From the NCBI GenBank assembly GCA_035555675.1, contig DATMGH010000041.1:1-64000 (forward strand): a stretch of 64,000 bases of DNA, given 5' to 3'. The translations under genes were made by a program, and so were the position numbers. Below are positions 16,787 to 25,685 of the stretch, one piece after another (the stretch's first letter is position 1; each line of letters opens with the position of its first letter). Origin of the DNA: Solirubrobacter sp035555675 (lineage in GTDB: Bacteria; Actinomycetota; Thermoleophilia; Solirubrobacterales; Solirubrobacteraceae). The notes beneath the pieces are model-generated. The model worked only from the letters and a program-made list of their open reading frames with translations. It made no database searches and was not told the origin of the DNA.

Positions 16787-18084
16787 TTGCTCAGCGCCAG
16801 CACGCCCGCGAGGCCGCCGAGCAGCCACAGCGGCACGCTCGTCTGCACCGAGAGGAAGCTGGCGGACACGATCGCCACGACCAGCGACGCCTGCACGGCC
16901 GCGGTGATGCGCAGGCCGTCGGCGTCCTCGGCGGCCTGGAATCTTCGCCGTGCCCGGGCGGCCAGCATCCAGCTGCCGCCGATGAACGCCAGGAACGCCA
17001 GCAGCGTCGGGATCCCGCCCTCGGCCAGCACCTCCAGGTACGCGTTGTGGACGACCGGGTTCTCGAGGTTGAGCGGGTCGTTGTGCACGTACTCGCGCGC
17101 CTCGACGCCGTAGCGGCCCGGCCCGACGCCGAGCAGCGGATGGTCGGCGGTCATCGCCAGCGCCGCGTCCCAGTACGCCTTGCGCGACTCCACGTTCGCG
17201 GTCGCCACCTTGCTCTTGGCCGCGAGCCGCTCGTCGATCAGCGGATGCCAGAGCGTGAACGCGAGCCCGAGCACGCCGGCGACCACGAACGTGCCCGCGA
17301 CGACGCCCCCGAGCCGCGTGCGCCGCGTCGCCACCGCCCACAGCACGACCGCGGCGAGCCCGACCAGCGCGCCGCGCGAGAGCGTCCCCAGCAGCGCGAG
17401 GATCAGCACGCCGCAGCACACGATCCACCACGCGCGCGTGCGCCGGTCGCGCGCGCTCAGGTAGACCGCGAACGGCAGCACGGACGCAAGCAGGTACGCG
17501 AAGTCGTTGGCTTCGCCGATCGGGCCGGACACGCGGTCCACGTCGCCCTTGAGCAGCAGGACGACGCCGTACAGCGCGGCCGCGGTCGAGGACAGGACCA
17601 GTACGCGGATCACGTTCACGATCTGGGCGCGGGTCTGGACCAGCTGCACGACCAGGAACGAGAACGCGGCGAACAGCAGGTAGCGCAGCGTCTTGCTCAG
17701 CCCTTCGGCGATGTCGCCGGACACCATCAGCGAGAGCAGCACGAGCATCGTGAAGATCACCAGCGCCGGGGTCGTCGGCGGCAGGCGCACCTCCTCGTCG
17801 CGGGCCAGCGATCGCAGCGCGTAGCCGATCAGCAGCAGCGCGCCGAGCAGCTTGATGACCGAGATCGTCTCGGTCGGGTAGCCGAGCATGTCGTCCCACG
17901 GGAACGCGGCCACCATCAGCAGCAGCAGGGCGCTCGCGTTGAACACGACCAGGCCGAGCACGATCGCCAGCGCGGCGGCGGCGAGCGTCAGCAGCGGCGC
18001 GAACGCGGTCGGGACCGCGACCGCGATCGCGATCAGGACGATCAGCGGCCACTCGCCGCCGCGGATCCGGACGCGTTCAGCCAC
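16783..18084 (-). CDS. O-antigen polymerase/ligase-like protein (Wzy-like)
   Basis: A 433-aa membrane protein with about 11-12 hydrophobic helices. A large extracytoplasmic loop (about residues 270-345) carries HPLLGVGPGRYGVEAREY and HNAYLEVLAEGGIPTLL, the sequence signature of the Wzy/WaaL family (H and R/E residues in the periplasmic-type loop). In a locus with a flippase and chain-length regulator it is best read as the polymerase that joins lipid-linked repeats outside the membrane. It lies 7 bp downstream of the BY-kinase gene and overlaps the next glycosyltransferase. A second protein of this family is encoded at 23696-25681. Confidence 0.85.
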   Translation of the reverse strand: MAERVRIRGGEWPLIVLIAIAVAVPTAFAPLLTLAAAALAIVLGLVVFNASALLLLMVAAFPWDDMLGYPTETISVIKLLGALLLIGYALRSLARDEEVRLPPTTPALVIFTMLVLLSLMVSGDIAEGLSKTLRYLLFAAFSFLVVQLVQTRAQIVNVIRVLVLSSTAAALYGVVLLLKGDVDRVSGPIGEANDFAYLLASVLPFAVYLSARDRRTRAWWIVCCGVLILALLGTLSRGALVGLAAVVLWAVATRRTRLGGVVAGTFVVAGVLGLAFTLWHPLIDERLAAKSKVATANVESRKAYWDAALAMTADHPLLGVGPGRYGVEAREYVHNDPLNLENPVVHNAYLEVLAEGGIPTLLAFLAFIGGSWMLAARARRRFQAAEDADGLRITAAVQASLVVAIVSASFLSVQTSVPLWLLGGLAGVLALSK

Positions 18085-18091
18085 GGACCGC

Positions 18092-19414
18092 CTAGCGGTC
18101 GGCGGCGACGCTCTCGCCGGCCGGGGCCGTGTAGTAGTAGCCGCCGGTCGCCTCGAGGTCCTGGCCGGACTGGTTGAGCACCAGGCCGAGCAGGTTCGCG
18201 TGCACGAACGCGAGGCGCTCGAGTGCGGTCTCCACCGCGACCGGCTTGGCCGCGCCCGCGGCGACCACCATCAGCACGCCGTCGCAGTGCGGGGCGATCA
18301 GGCGCGCGTCGGAGACGGGGAGCACGGGCGGCGTGTCGATCAGGATCAGCGCGTCGAGGTCGCGCAGGCGCGCGACCAGCGGGGCGAAGCGCACGTGCAG
18401 CATCTCGGTCGGGTCGGGCGGCAGCGGGCCGCTCGGGATCACCCACAGGTTCGGGTAGCCGGAGGGCTTGAGGTTGATCTGCGGGTTGCGGACCGACAGC
18501 AGCGTGGAGAGCCCGGTCGAGTTGTCGATGCCGAAGATCTTGTGCTGGGTCGGGCGGCGCAGGTCGGCGTCCACGATCACGGTCTCGACGCCGATCTGGG
18601 CGAGCGCGGTCGCGAGGTTCGCGGTCACGGTCGACTTGCCCTGGGCCGGGTCCGGGCTGGTGATCTCGATCACGCGGTTGCCTTCGGCCAGGAACTGGAC
18701 GTTGGTGCGCAGCGCGCGGTAGGCCTCCTGCAGGCCCGTCATCCGGTCGTGCTCCCAGACCAGCGACGCGGGCTGGCGCTGCAGCGCGCGCTGGCGCGGG
18801 AGGCGGCCGACGACCGGCTTGTCGGTGATCTGGTCGAGGTCGGCGGGGGTCTCGACGCGGCGGCGCACGCGCTCCATCAGGAGCGCGTAGGAGATGCCGG
18901 CGAGCAGGCCGAGCAGGATGCCGATCGCGACGATCAGCGGCGGGCGCGGCTGGACGGGGGTCGTCGGCGCCGCCGCCGGGTCGATCACGCTGACCGCGAT
19001 CAGCGGGTTGCTCTTGACCGATTCCTGGAACGCCTGCGCGGCGGCCGAGGCGGTGTCGGCGGCGGCCTGGGGCGCGTCGGCGCTGCCGGTGATGCGCAGG
19101 ATGCCGGTGCCGCCGACGGTCGACGTGTCGAGGTCACCCGGGAGCCGGCGGCCGAGGATCTGCTCGGCGCGGGCGCGGTTGACGCGCGACTTCGCGGTCT
19201 CGGCGTAGGTGCTCAGGAGCGCGGACAGGTCGGTGGCGCTGATGAAGCCCTGCGTGCGGTCGATCTTCGGGGTCAGCGCGAGCGTCGCCGTCGCCTCGTA
19301 GCGGGGCGGCGTGACGAGCGCCAGCGCGGCCGCGAACGCGACCGTGAGGAGCACGACGGCGATCACGCCGTAGCGGCGCTTGCTCAGGATGGCGAGGAGC
19401 TCGTTGAGCTGCAC
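18092..19414 (-). CDS. Fused chain-length regulator and BY-type tyrosine kinase (Wzz-CpsD)
   Basis: A 440-aa protein from GTG 19414. The N-terminal half is a Wzz domain: a first helix (GVIAVVLLTVAFAAALALV), an extracytoplasmic region, and a second helix (LIVAIGILLGLLAGISYALL, about residues 178-197). The C-terminal half is a BY-kinase: Walker A DPAQGKSTVTANLA, A' motif VIVDADLRRP, Walker B LILIDTPP, and a terminal tyrosine cluster GGYYYTAP, the autophosphorylation site. It sets polymer length and export. The phosphatase at 9475-10227 is its probable counterpart. Many Gram-positive systems split these halves into two proteins; here they are joined. The start overlaps the upstream glycosyltransferase by 31 bp. 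Confidence 0.9.
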   Translation of the reverse strand: MQLNELLAILSKRRYGVIAVVLLTVAFAAALALVTPPRYEATATLALTPKIDRTQGFISATDLSALLSTYAETAKSRVNRARAEQILGRRLPGDLDTSTVGGTGILRITGSADAPQAAADTASAAAQAFQESVKSNPLIAVSVIDPAAAPTTPVQPRPPLIVAIGILLGLLAGISYALLMERVRRRVETPADLDQITDKPVVGRLPRQRALQRQPASLVWEHDRMTGLQEAYRALRTNVQFLAEGNRVIEITSPDPAQGKSTVTANLATALAQIGVETVIVDADLRRPTQHKIFGIDNSTGLSTLLSVRNPQINLKPSGYPNLWVIPSGPLPPDPTEMLHVRFAPLVARLRDLDALILIDTPPVLPVSDARLIAPHCDGVLMVVAAGAAKPVAVETALERLAFVHANLLGLVLNQSGQDLEATGGYYYTAPAGESVAADR

Positions 19415-20505
19415 TGGGTTCCGATGGTAAGGGCGTGGTAGGCGCGCTCGTACGCGGTGACCATGTAATCGGCCGAGAAGCGCTCGCGCACCAGTCTCGC
19501 GCCTGCCCGGCCGAGGCGGTGGCGGCGCACGGGATCGTGCAGCAGTTCGCGGGTGGCGCGCGCGAGGTCCTCGGGGTCGAACGTGGCGACGGTGACGCCG
19601 TCGAGCTCGGCCATGCCCGGGACGGGCGTGGAGACGACGGGCGTGCCCGCCGCGAGCGCTTCCAGCACCGCGATCGACTGGCCTTCGGAGTCGGAGGTGA
19701 CGAGCAGCAGGTCGGCCTGGGCGAGCAGCGCGCGGGCGTCGTCGCGGGCGCCGGTGAACGTGACCGGTCCTCGGAGTGCGTGGCGGAGCGACCCGTCGCC
19801 GACGACTATGAACTGCGCCTCCGGGACGCGCTCGGCGACGTCGATGAAGCGCTGCGGGTTCTTCACGGGCTCGAGGCGGCCGAGGAAGAGCACGAGCGGC
19901 CGCCCGTCGGCACCGAACGGCTTCGTGCCGCGTCCCTCGCCCCGCGCGTCGTCGCCGCCGTGCGGGTTCTCGCCGCCGCGTCTTTCGTCGCCGCGCGCGT
20001 CCTCGCCGCCGCGCGCGTTCGCGCCGCCCGCCAGCGGGATGCCGTTGTTGATCACGAGCGCGCCGGGGAACGTGGCGTGCAGGTCGGCGGAGACGACCAC
20101 GACCTGGTCGGCGGCGCGGCTGATCAGCCGGGCGGCGCCGGCGCGGTCGTCCTGGGCCGCGCCGTGGTGGGTGGCGAGGAGCGGTGGGCGCCGGGGACCG
20201 CGCGCAACGCGGGCGGCGAGCGCGGCGATCGCGGTCGCCTTGGCGTTGTGGGCGTGGATGACGTGCGGGCGGTACCGGCGGATGAACGCGGCCTCGCGCG
20301 CGACCCATTCGCCGGCGCCGAGCGGGTTGCGTCCGCGCTCGGGCAGCACGAGCCGGGCGATGCCCGGGAGCTCCGCGTCGAGTGGGCCGGGCGCGCCGGA
20401 GACCGCGACCTCGTGGCCGCGGGCGACGAGGCCCTCGGCGAGGCTGACGACGACGCGCTCCGCGCCCCCGAGCCCCATGCCCGGGCTCGCGAGCAGGATC
20501 CGCAC
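19384..20505 (-). CDS. Glycosyltransferase, GT4-like, with repeat-encoded hydrophilic insert
   Basis: A 373-aa enzyme; GTG 20505 (MRILLASPGMGLGGAERVVV) gives a normal GT4 start. Domain one has VIHAHNAKATAIAALAA and LATHHGAAQDD. The hinge is VINNGIPLAGG and domain two opens with LVLFLGRLEPVKNPQRFIDVA. The donor site is SDSEGQSIAVLEALAAGTPVV. Between NNGIPLAGG and the second domain is an unusual stretch of about 35 residues (RGGEDARGDERRGGENPHG and so on) not found in ordinary members. Its DNA (19937-20025) is made of 15- and 18-bp repeats, all multiples of three, related to intergenic arrays elsewhere in the window. The insert falls in the interdomain loop, so the enzyme may tolerate it. Confidence 0.87.
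   Translation of the reverse strand: MRILLASPGMGLGGAERVVVSLAEGLVARGHEVAVSGAPGPLDAELPGIARLVLPERGRNPLGAGEWVAREAAFIRRYRPHVIHAHNAKATAIAALAARVARGPRRPPLLATHHGAAQDDRAGAARLISRAADQVVVVSADLHATFPGALVINNGIPLAGGANARGGEDARGDERRGGENPHGGDDARGEGRGTKPFGADGRPLVLFLGRLEPVKNPQRFIDVAERVPEAQFIVVGDGSLRHALRGPVTFTGARDDARALLAQADLLLVTSDSEGQSIAVLEALAAGTPVVSTPVPGMAELDGVTVATFDPEDLARATRELLHDPVRRHRLGRAGARLVRERFSADYMVTAYERAYHALTIGTQCSSTSSSPS
19937..20025 (+). repeat. 18-bp repeat array inside a glycosyltransferase gene
   Basis: Units starting TCGCC at 19937 (15 bp), 19952 (18 bp), 19970 (18 bp), 19988 (15 bp) and 20003 (18 bp) share the core TCGCCGCCGCGCG. All lengths are multiples of three, so the minus-strand frame of the glycosyltransferase is kept. 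The same unit builds the intergenic array at 45232-45507, and its complement resembles the array at 33017-33250. Confidence 0.75.
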
Positions 20506-20654
20506 GGCGAGAACGCTACCGGGGTCGCCGCTCGGCGGCCGCCCAACGCCCGCGGGGTTCGCGGCGGGCGAACGCGTCCGGGCGCGACGCACGGCACGTC
20601 CCGGCGCGTCGGGCGGTGTCTCGCGGCGCGGCGGGCGGCGTCTCGCGCCGCGCC

Positions 20655-20994
20655 GGGTGGTCACTTTCTGGCGCTATGCGCCGCAACGTCGACTTTCGCC
20701 GCGCCGTCGCCGCCCGCACCGCCGCCGCCGTCCGTCGCGCGCGTCGTCCGGGCCGCCCGCGGAGATGCGGCGGGCGGAGATGTGGCGGGCGGCCTGCTCG
20801 GTCGCGGCGAGTGGTCACTTTCTGGCGCTATGCGCCGCAACGTCGACTTTCGCCGCGCCGCAGTCGCCGCCCGCGGCCGTCCGCGTCGCGCGCGCCGCTC
20901 GGCGAGATGTCGTGGGCGGAGATGCGGCGGGCGGCCTGCTCGGTCGCGGCGAGTGGTCACTTTCTGGCGCTATGCGCCGCAACGCCGACTTTCG
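20655..20994 (+). repeat. Palindromic element cluster 2 (three 44-bp copies in longer direct repeats)
   Basis: Copies at 20655-20698, 20809-20852 and 20951-20994. Each begins GRGTGGTCACTTTCTGGCGC, continues TATGCGCCGCAACG, and ends GACTTTCG. The core TGGCGC-TAT-GCGCC is a hairpin. Copies two and three are part of a longer direct repeat that also covers the preceding 30-35 bp (GATGYGGCGGGCGGCCTGC, then TCGGTCGCGGC). Together with GC-rich filler they make up the whole 572-bp gap (20506-21077) between two divergent glycosyltransferase genes. No gene is visible in that gap; short frames there are repeats translated. Confidence 0.87.
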
Positions 20995-21077
20995 CCGCGT
21001 CGTCCTCGCCGCCTGCGCTGCCTGCCGCCGCCCGCCACGCGCCGCCCGGCAGCGCGCCGCGTAGCATCCTCGCCCTC

Positions 21078-22136
21078 ATGGCGCGGATCGCTCTCGTCTG
21101 CGAGCCGCCGGACGGCGGCGCCGCCGAGCACGTCGCGCAGCTCGCGCGCGGGCTCGGCGCGTATGGGCATGAGGCGGTCGTGTTCGCGCCGCGCGGGTTC
21201 GCACCCGCCGTCGACTTCGTGCCGCTGCCGTTCCGGCGCGACTACGCGCACCCGCAGGACGACGCGCGCTCGCTCGCCACGCTCATCCGGGCGGCGCGGG
21301 GCTTCGACCTCGTCCACGCGCACTCGGCGAAGGCCGGCGTCCTCGCCCGCCTCGCCGCGCTCGCCGCCGTGCGCCCCGCTGTCTACACGCCGCACGGCTT
21401 CCCGTTCGTGGGCGACATGCGTGAGGCCCGCCGCGTCTTCTCGCGCGTCGCCGAGCGCGCGCTCGCGCCGAGCACCGCGGCGATCATCGCGGTGTGCGAG
21501 TTCGAGCGCGACCTCGCCCGCGCCGAGAAGCTCCGCCCGGCCCGGATCGCCGTCGTCCACAACGGGTCGCCGCCCTGTGACGCCCCGCCCCGCCCGCCCG
21601 GCGGCCTCACCGTCGGGACCGTGTCCGCCCTGCGCCGCGGCAAGGGCGTCGACGTCTTCCTCGCCGCCGCTCCCCGCATCCTCGAGGCCGTCCCCGACGC
21701 GCAGCTCGTCGTCACCGGCGACGGCCCGCTGCGCGACGAGCTCAAGCGCGCCGCGGACCCGCGCGTGCGCTTCGAGCCCTACCGCCCGCCCGCCCACAAT
21801 CACCTCAAGGCACTCGACGTCTACGTCCTGGCCTCCAGCTGGGAGGCCTTCCCGATCGGCCCGCTGGAAGCGCTCGCGTGCGGCGTGCCCCAGGTCGTCA
21901 CCGCGGTCGGCGGCACCCGCGAGGCGGTGACCGGACAGACCGGCCTGCTGATCCCGCCCAAGGACCCCGACGCCCTCGCCCAGGCGGTGATCGAGCTGCT
22001 CAAGGACCCGCAGCGCCGGGCGCGCATGCAACACGCCTCCCGCGAACGCCACGCGCGCCGCTTCACCGTCGACCGCATGGTCGCCGGCACCGCCGCCGTC
22101 TACGACGCCGTGCTCAGTACGCGCCGCGGCCGGTGA
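21078..22136 (+). CDS. Glycosyltransferase, GT4-like
   Basis: A 352-aa glycosyltransferase. It starts at ATG 21078 (MARIALVCEPPDGGAAEHVA). First-domain motifs are LVHAHSAKAGVLARLAAL and VYTPHGFPF; the hinge has VVHNGSPPC; the second domain opens with LTVGTVSALRRGKGVDVFL and has ASSWEAFPIGPLEALACGVP and VGGTREAVTGQTGLLI in the donor site. Close in layout to capsule-locus GT4 proteins that add hexoses to undecaprenyl-linked sugars. It overlaps the converging polyprenyl glycosylphosphotransferase gene by 23 bp at the 3' end. Confidence 0.88.
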   Translation: MARIALVCEPPDGGAAEHVAQLARGLGAYGHEAVVFAPRGFAPAVDFVPLPFRRDYAHPQDDARSLATLIRAARGFDLVHAHSAKAGVLARLAALAAVRPAVYTPHGFPFVGDMREARRVFSRVAERALAPSTAAIIAVCEFERDLARAEKLRPARIAVVHNGSPPCDAPPRPPGGLTVGTVSALRRGKGVDVFLAAAPRILEAVPDAQLVVTGDGPLRDELKRAADPRVRFEPYRPPAHNHLKALDVYVLASSWEAFPIGPLEALACGVPQVVTAVGGTREAVTGQTGLLIPPKDPDALAQAVIELLKDPQRRARMQHASRERHARRFTVDRMVAGTAAVYDAVLSTRRGR

Positions 22137-23565
22137 GCACGGCCGGGATCGTCGCCAGGAGAATCTCGACATCGCGCGCCAGCGACCACCCCGCGACGTA
22201 CTGATAGTCGAACTTGATCATGTCCTGGAACGGGATGTGCGAGCGCCCGCTGACCTGCCACGGCCCGGTCAGCCCGGGCCGCAGGTCGGCCCGGCGCGAC
22301 TGCCAGTCCTCGTTGAGCGCGGCGTGCTCGGCCAGCACCAGCGGCCGCGGCCCGACGAGGCTCATGTCCCCGCGCAGCACGTTGAGCAGCTGCGGCGCCT
22401 CGTCGAGCGAGAAGCGCCGGATGATGCGCCCCACGCGCGTGATCCGCGCGTCGTCGGCGGCCTTGACGATCGCGCCGTCCTCGCGCACGAGCACGGTCGA
22501 GTCGACCCGCATCGAGCGGAACTTGTAGAGCTTGAAGAACCGCCCGCGGCGCCCCGAGCGCTGCTGGGCGAAGAAGACCGGACCCTTGGAGTCGAGCTTG
22601 ATCGCCACCGCGATCAGCGCCAGCAGCGGCGACAGCAGGACGATCCCGAACAGGGCGCCGACGATGTCCAGCGCCCGCTTGGACACGCGCGAGAGCGGGG
22701 AGAACGTCGGCTGGCGGATCGACAGCAGCGGCATCCCGCCGACCGACTCGATCGTGCGCGCGCCCTCCAGGAACTCGAACAGGCGCGGGACGATGTCCAC
22801 GGTCACGCCCGCGTCGCGGCAGACCCGGATGCAGTGCAGCAGCTCCTCGTGCGAGGCGCGCGTGAACGCGATCATCACGCGATCGACGCGGCCGAAAGCG
22901 ATCAGGTCCCTCAGTGCCTCCAGGGTCCCGAGCCGCGGGATCCCGAGCTCGCCCGGCTTGCGGACGTCGTCGTCGATGTAGCCGACGGGGTCCAGCCCGA
23001 GCTCGGTGTGGCGCTTGAGCCGCTGGACGAGCTGCAGCGCGACGTCCCCGGAGCCGAGGATCAGCGTGCGCTCGCGCAGCCCCGGCGCCCGGTGCAGGCC
23101 GGCGCGCACGGCGGCACGGCCGAGCCCGGCGCCGGCGCCCATCGCCAGCGTCGCGGCCAGCGCACCCAGCACGGGCGCCCCGGCGTCCAGCGCGGTCAGC
23201 AGCCCGAAGACCGGCCACGACAGCAGCAGCGAGGTGACCGCGAGCCGCGGCGCGTCGCCGATCCCGCTCGCCCAGGAACGCAGGTCGTCGAGCGCGTAGA
23301 GGCCGCAGACGTACGCGAGCACCGGCCAGCCGAGCCCGATCGCGAGCGCGACCAGCGGCAGTTGTGCGACGCTCAGCCCGGCCGCGAGCGCGGCGATGGC
23401 GCCGGTGAGCGAGCCGGCGATCACGTCCGCGGAGATGAGCTGACGGCGCAGCTGCTCGTTACGGTGACTGGCAGGCGGCTCCGCCGGGATGAACGTCTCC
23501 GTCAGGACGTCCGTCGAGACGCTCAGACTTGCCGCCGGATCTGCCGATGTCGCATTCGTGCTCAA
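22114..23565 (-). CDS. Undecaprenyl-phosphate glycosylphosphotransferase (initiating enzyme)
   Basis: A 483-aa protein of the exopolysaccharide polyprenyl glycosylphosphotransferase (WbaP/WcaJ-like) type. After a 50-residue tail come four transmembrane helices, a cytoplasmic NAD-binding-like CoA-binding fold (ERTLILGSGDVALQLVQRL, then GYIDDD), a fifth membrane segment (ALDIVGALFGIVLLSPLLAL), and the catalytic bacterial-sugar-transferase domain: GPVFFAQQRSGRRGRFFKLYKFRSM in two parts, RFSLDEAPQLLNVLRGDMSLVGPRP in two parts, and RPGLTGPWQVSGRS. It transfers a sugar-1-phosphate to undecaprenyl phosphate and starts repeat-unit synthesis. All core motifs are present, so it is probably active. Confidence 0.93.
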   Translation of the reverse strand: MSTNATSADPAASLSVSTDVLTETFIPAEPPASHRNEQLRRQLISADVIAGSLTGAIAALAAGLSVAQLPLVALAIGLGWPVLAYVCGLYALDDLRSWASGIGDAPRLAVTSLLLSWPVFGLLTALDAGAPVLGALAATLAMGAGAGLGRAAVRAGLHRAPGLRERTLILGSGDVALQLVQRLKRHTELGLDPVGYIDDDVRKPGELGIPRLGTLEALRDLIAFGRVDRVMIAFTRASHEELLHCIRVCRDAGVTVDIVPRLFEFLEGARTIESVGGMPLLSIRQPTFSPLSRVSKRALDIVGALFGIVLLSPLLALIAVAIKLDSKGPVFFAQQRSGRRGRFFKLYKFRSMRVDSTVLVREDGAIVKAADDARITRVGRIIRRFSLDEAPQLLNVLRGDMSLVGPRPLVLAEHAALNEDWQSRRADLRPGLTGPWQVSGRSHIPFQDMIKFDYQYVAGWSLARDVEILLATIPAVLTGRGAY

Positions 23566-23695
23566 GACCGCATCCCTGCCAAGGCCATCCGTCGTTGCCC
23601 TGGAATTCTGAGTTTCAATCCCCTGTCTCCGGTCTCTTCCTGTACCGTCATCCAGACTGTCGTGAGACGGGGTCCTGGCTCGTGAATCGACCGCG

Positions 23696-25681
23696 GTGGG
23701 CCTACTCTTGAGCCGAGCCCGCCCTGCGGCTCTTGGCCGTGTCCTTAGCTTCCGTTGGTGGCTAACCCTACCCGGGTTGGCGACGGCTTGGCTGGGCTTT
23801 CACGCCGGTGGGTTCTTCCCGGGCCAGGTCGGGATCGTCGCGACCGCGTTCGCGATCCTGCTGGTCGCACGCGTGACGCTCGCCCGGCGACCGTTCGAAG
23901 GTTGGAGCCCACTCCTCGCTCTAGCTTCCGGTGCATTGGCTGGTTTCGCGGTCTGGATACTCGCGTCGGCGCTCTGGTCGCACGCGCCGGCCCGGGCGCT
24001 CTCGGAGTTCGATCGCGCGTTGCTCTATGCCCTCGTCCTGGTCCTGCTGGGCAGCGCGGCGGCGCGGATCGGAGATTTGTCCATGTTGGTCCGCTGGACA
24101 ACAGCGGCGCTGGCCGCGATCGCCCTCGCGGGCCTCCTCACCCGGCTGCTCCCGGGGACGTTCCCGATCTCCGGCGGCTACCTGCCGGAGCGCCTCTCCT
24201 TCCCGCTCACCTACTGGAACGCGATGGGCATCGCGTGTGCGCTGGGGGCGCTGTTCGTCGTGCACCTCACCTCCAGCGGCCGCGAGCACGTGGCGGTCCG
24301 GATCGTCGCCGCCGCGCTGCTCGCGCCGATCGCGGTCACGCTCTATCTGACGTTCTCGCGCGGGGCGATCTGGGTGCTGCCGATCGGCCTCGTCCTCTAC
24401 GTCCTGCTCGCCCAGCCGCGCGGGCTGCTGACCGGGCTCGTGGCGGCGGGGGTCCCGGCGGCGATCGCGACCAAGGTCGCCTACGCGAACGACCTGCTGG
24501 CGCGCGCCAGCTACGACTCGTCCCCGGCCGCCGCGGCGCAGGGCCGCCACGTCGCGCTGGTCGTGCTCGCCTGCGCGCTCGGCGCGGCCGCGCTGCGGGC
24601 GATCCTGCTGCTGCTGGACGCGCGGATCGAGCGCGTGCCGGTCTCCCGCCGCGCGCGGGCGGCGCTGACCGCGACGCTCATCGTGGCGCTGTTCGCGGGC
24701 GCCCTCCCGGCCGGCGCGCCGCGCCGGATCGCCGACGCGCGGGAGACGTTCAGCCGCGGCCAGTCGATGGCGTACAACCAGGACCTGCGCACGCGGCTGA
24801 CGTCCGCGGTCGACAACGGGCGCATCGCGCACTGGCGCGTCGCGCTCGACGCCTGGCGCGCGTCGCCGCTGCACGGGACCGGCGCCGGCACCTACCGGCT
24901 CCTGTGGGATCAGCACCGCCCGGTGGTGTTCAAGGTCAACGACGCGCACTCGCTGTATTTGGAGACGCTGGCCGAGCTCGGCGTCGTCGGCCTCGTCCTG
25001 CTGCTCACCGCGCTGGGAACGATCTTCGGCGGCGCGATCGCCCGGCTCGGCGGCGCCGAGCGCCACGCCCACGGCGCGTTCCTGGCCGCGGGCGCGATGC
25101 TCGCCGTGCACGCCGGGGTCGACTGGGACTGGGAGATGCCGGCGCTGTTCGTGTGGCTGTTCGGCGGCGGCGGGGTCGTGCTCGCGGCCCGGTCCGGCCG
25201 GATCGGGGACCTCGGCCGCGTGCCGCGGCTCGTCGCCGCGCTGGCGGTGCTCGTGCTCGCGATCACGCCGGTGCTGTTCGCGTACTCGCAGCCGCCGCTC
25301 GAGCGCGCCGTGACCGCGTTCCTGCAGCGCGACTGCCGGACGGCGATCGACCAGGCGCTGACCGCGACCGAACGTTTCGGAACGCGGCCGGAGCCCTGGG
25401 AGGTGCTCGGCTACTGCGACGCCCGCTTCGGCGACTACGCGCTGGCCCGGCGCGCGATGGACGCCGCCCGCGAGCGCGACCCGAACAACTGGCAGCTCGC
25501 GTACGGGCAGGCGATCGTCTACGGCGTGTCCGGCCTGGACGCGCGGCCGTTCGCCGCCGAGGCGCTGCGGCTGAACCCGAAGGACGAGACCGCGCGGGCG
25601 CTGGTCCGCGACCTGGCCGCGGCGAAGACCGAGGCCCGCCGGCGCAAAGTCGCCGTGCAGGCCCCGATTCCGTACGAGTGA
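23696..25681 (+). CDS. O-antigen ligase-like membrane protein with TPR-like C-terminus
   Basis: A 661-aa protein from GTG 23696 with about 12 membrane helices over residues 15-520. LPERLSFPLTYWNAMGIAC and TFSRGAIWVLPIG are in the membrane part. The large loop has WRASPLHGTGAGTYRLLWDQ and NDAHSLYLETLAELGVVGL, the Wzy_C/WaaL signature. The last 130 residues are soluble and helical (ALTATERFGTRPEPWEVLGYCD) and look like tetratricopeptide repeats. Many large actinobacterial and chloroflexal proteins have this plan. It may ligate the finished polymer or act as a second polymerase. A 130-bp divergent gap separates it from the initiating enzyme. Confidence 0.83.
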   Translation: MGLLLSRARPAALGRVLSFRWWLTLPGLATAWLGFHAGGFFPGQVGIVATAFAILLVARVTLARRPFEGWSPLLALASGALAGFAVWILASALWSHAPARALSEFDRALLYALVLVLLGSAAARIGDLSMLVRWTTAALAAIALAGLLTRLLPGTFPISGGYLPERLSFPLTYWNAMGIACALGALFVVHLTSSGREHVAVRIVAAALLAPIAVTLYLTFSRGAIWVLPIGLVLYVLLAQPRGLLTGLVAAGVPAAIATKVAYANDLLARASYDSSPAAAAQGRHVALVVLACALGAAALRAILLLLDARIERVPVSRRARAALTATLIVALFAGALPAGAPRRIADARETFSRGQSMAYNQDLRTRLTSAVDNGRIAHWRVALDAWRASPLHGTGAGTYRLLWDQHRPVVFKVNDAHSLYLETLAELGVVGLVLLLTALGTIFGGAIARLGGAERHAHGAFLAAGAMLAVHAGVDWDWEMPALFVWLFGGGGVVLAARSGRIGDLGRVPRLVAALAVLVLAITPVLFAYSQPPLERAVTAFLQRDCRTAIDQALTATERFGTRPEPWEVLGYCDARFGDYALARRAMDAARERDPNNWQLAYGQAIVYGVSGLDARPFAAEALRLNPKDETARALVRDLAAAKTEARRRKVAVQAPIPYE

Positions 25682-25685
25682 GTGG

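Noticed and set aside
20506..21077. Frames reading EWSLSGAMRRNVDF and the like between two glycosyltransferases
   Set aside because: They are the palindromic repeats in translation and recur in different frames at other clusters.
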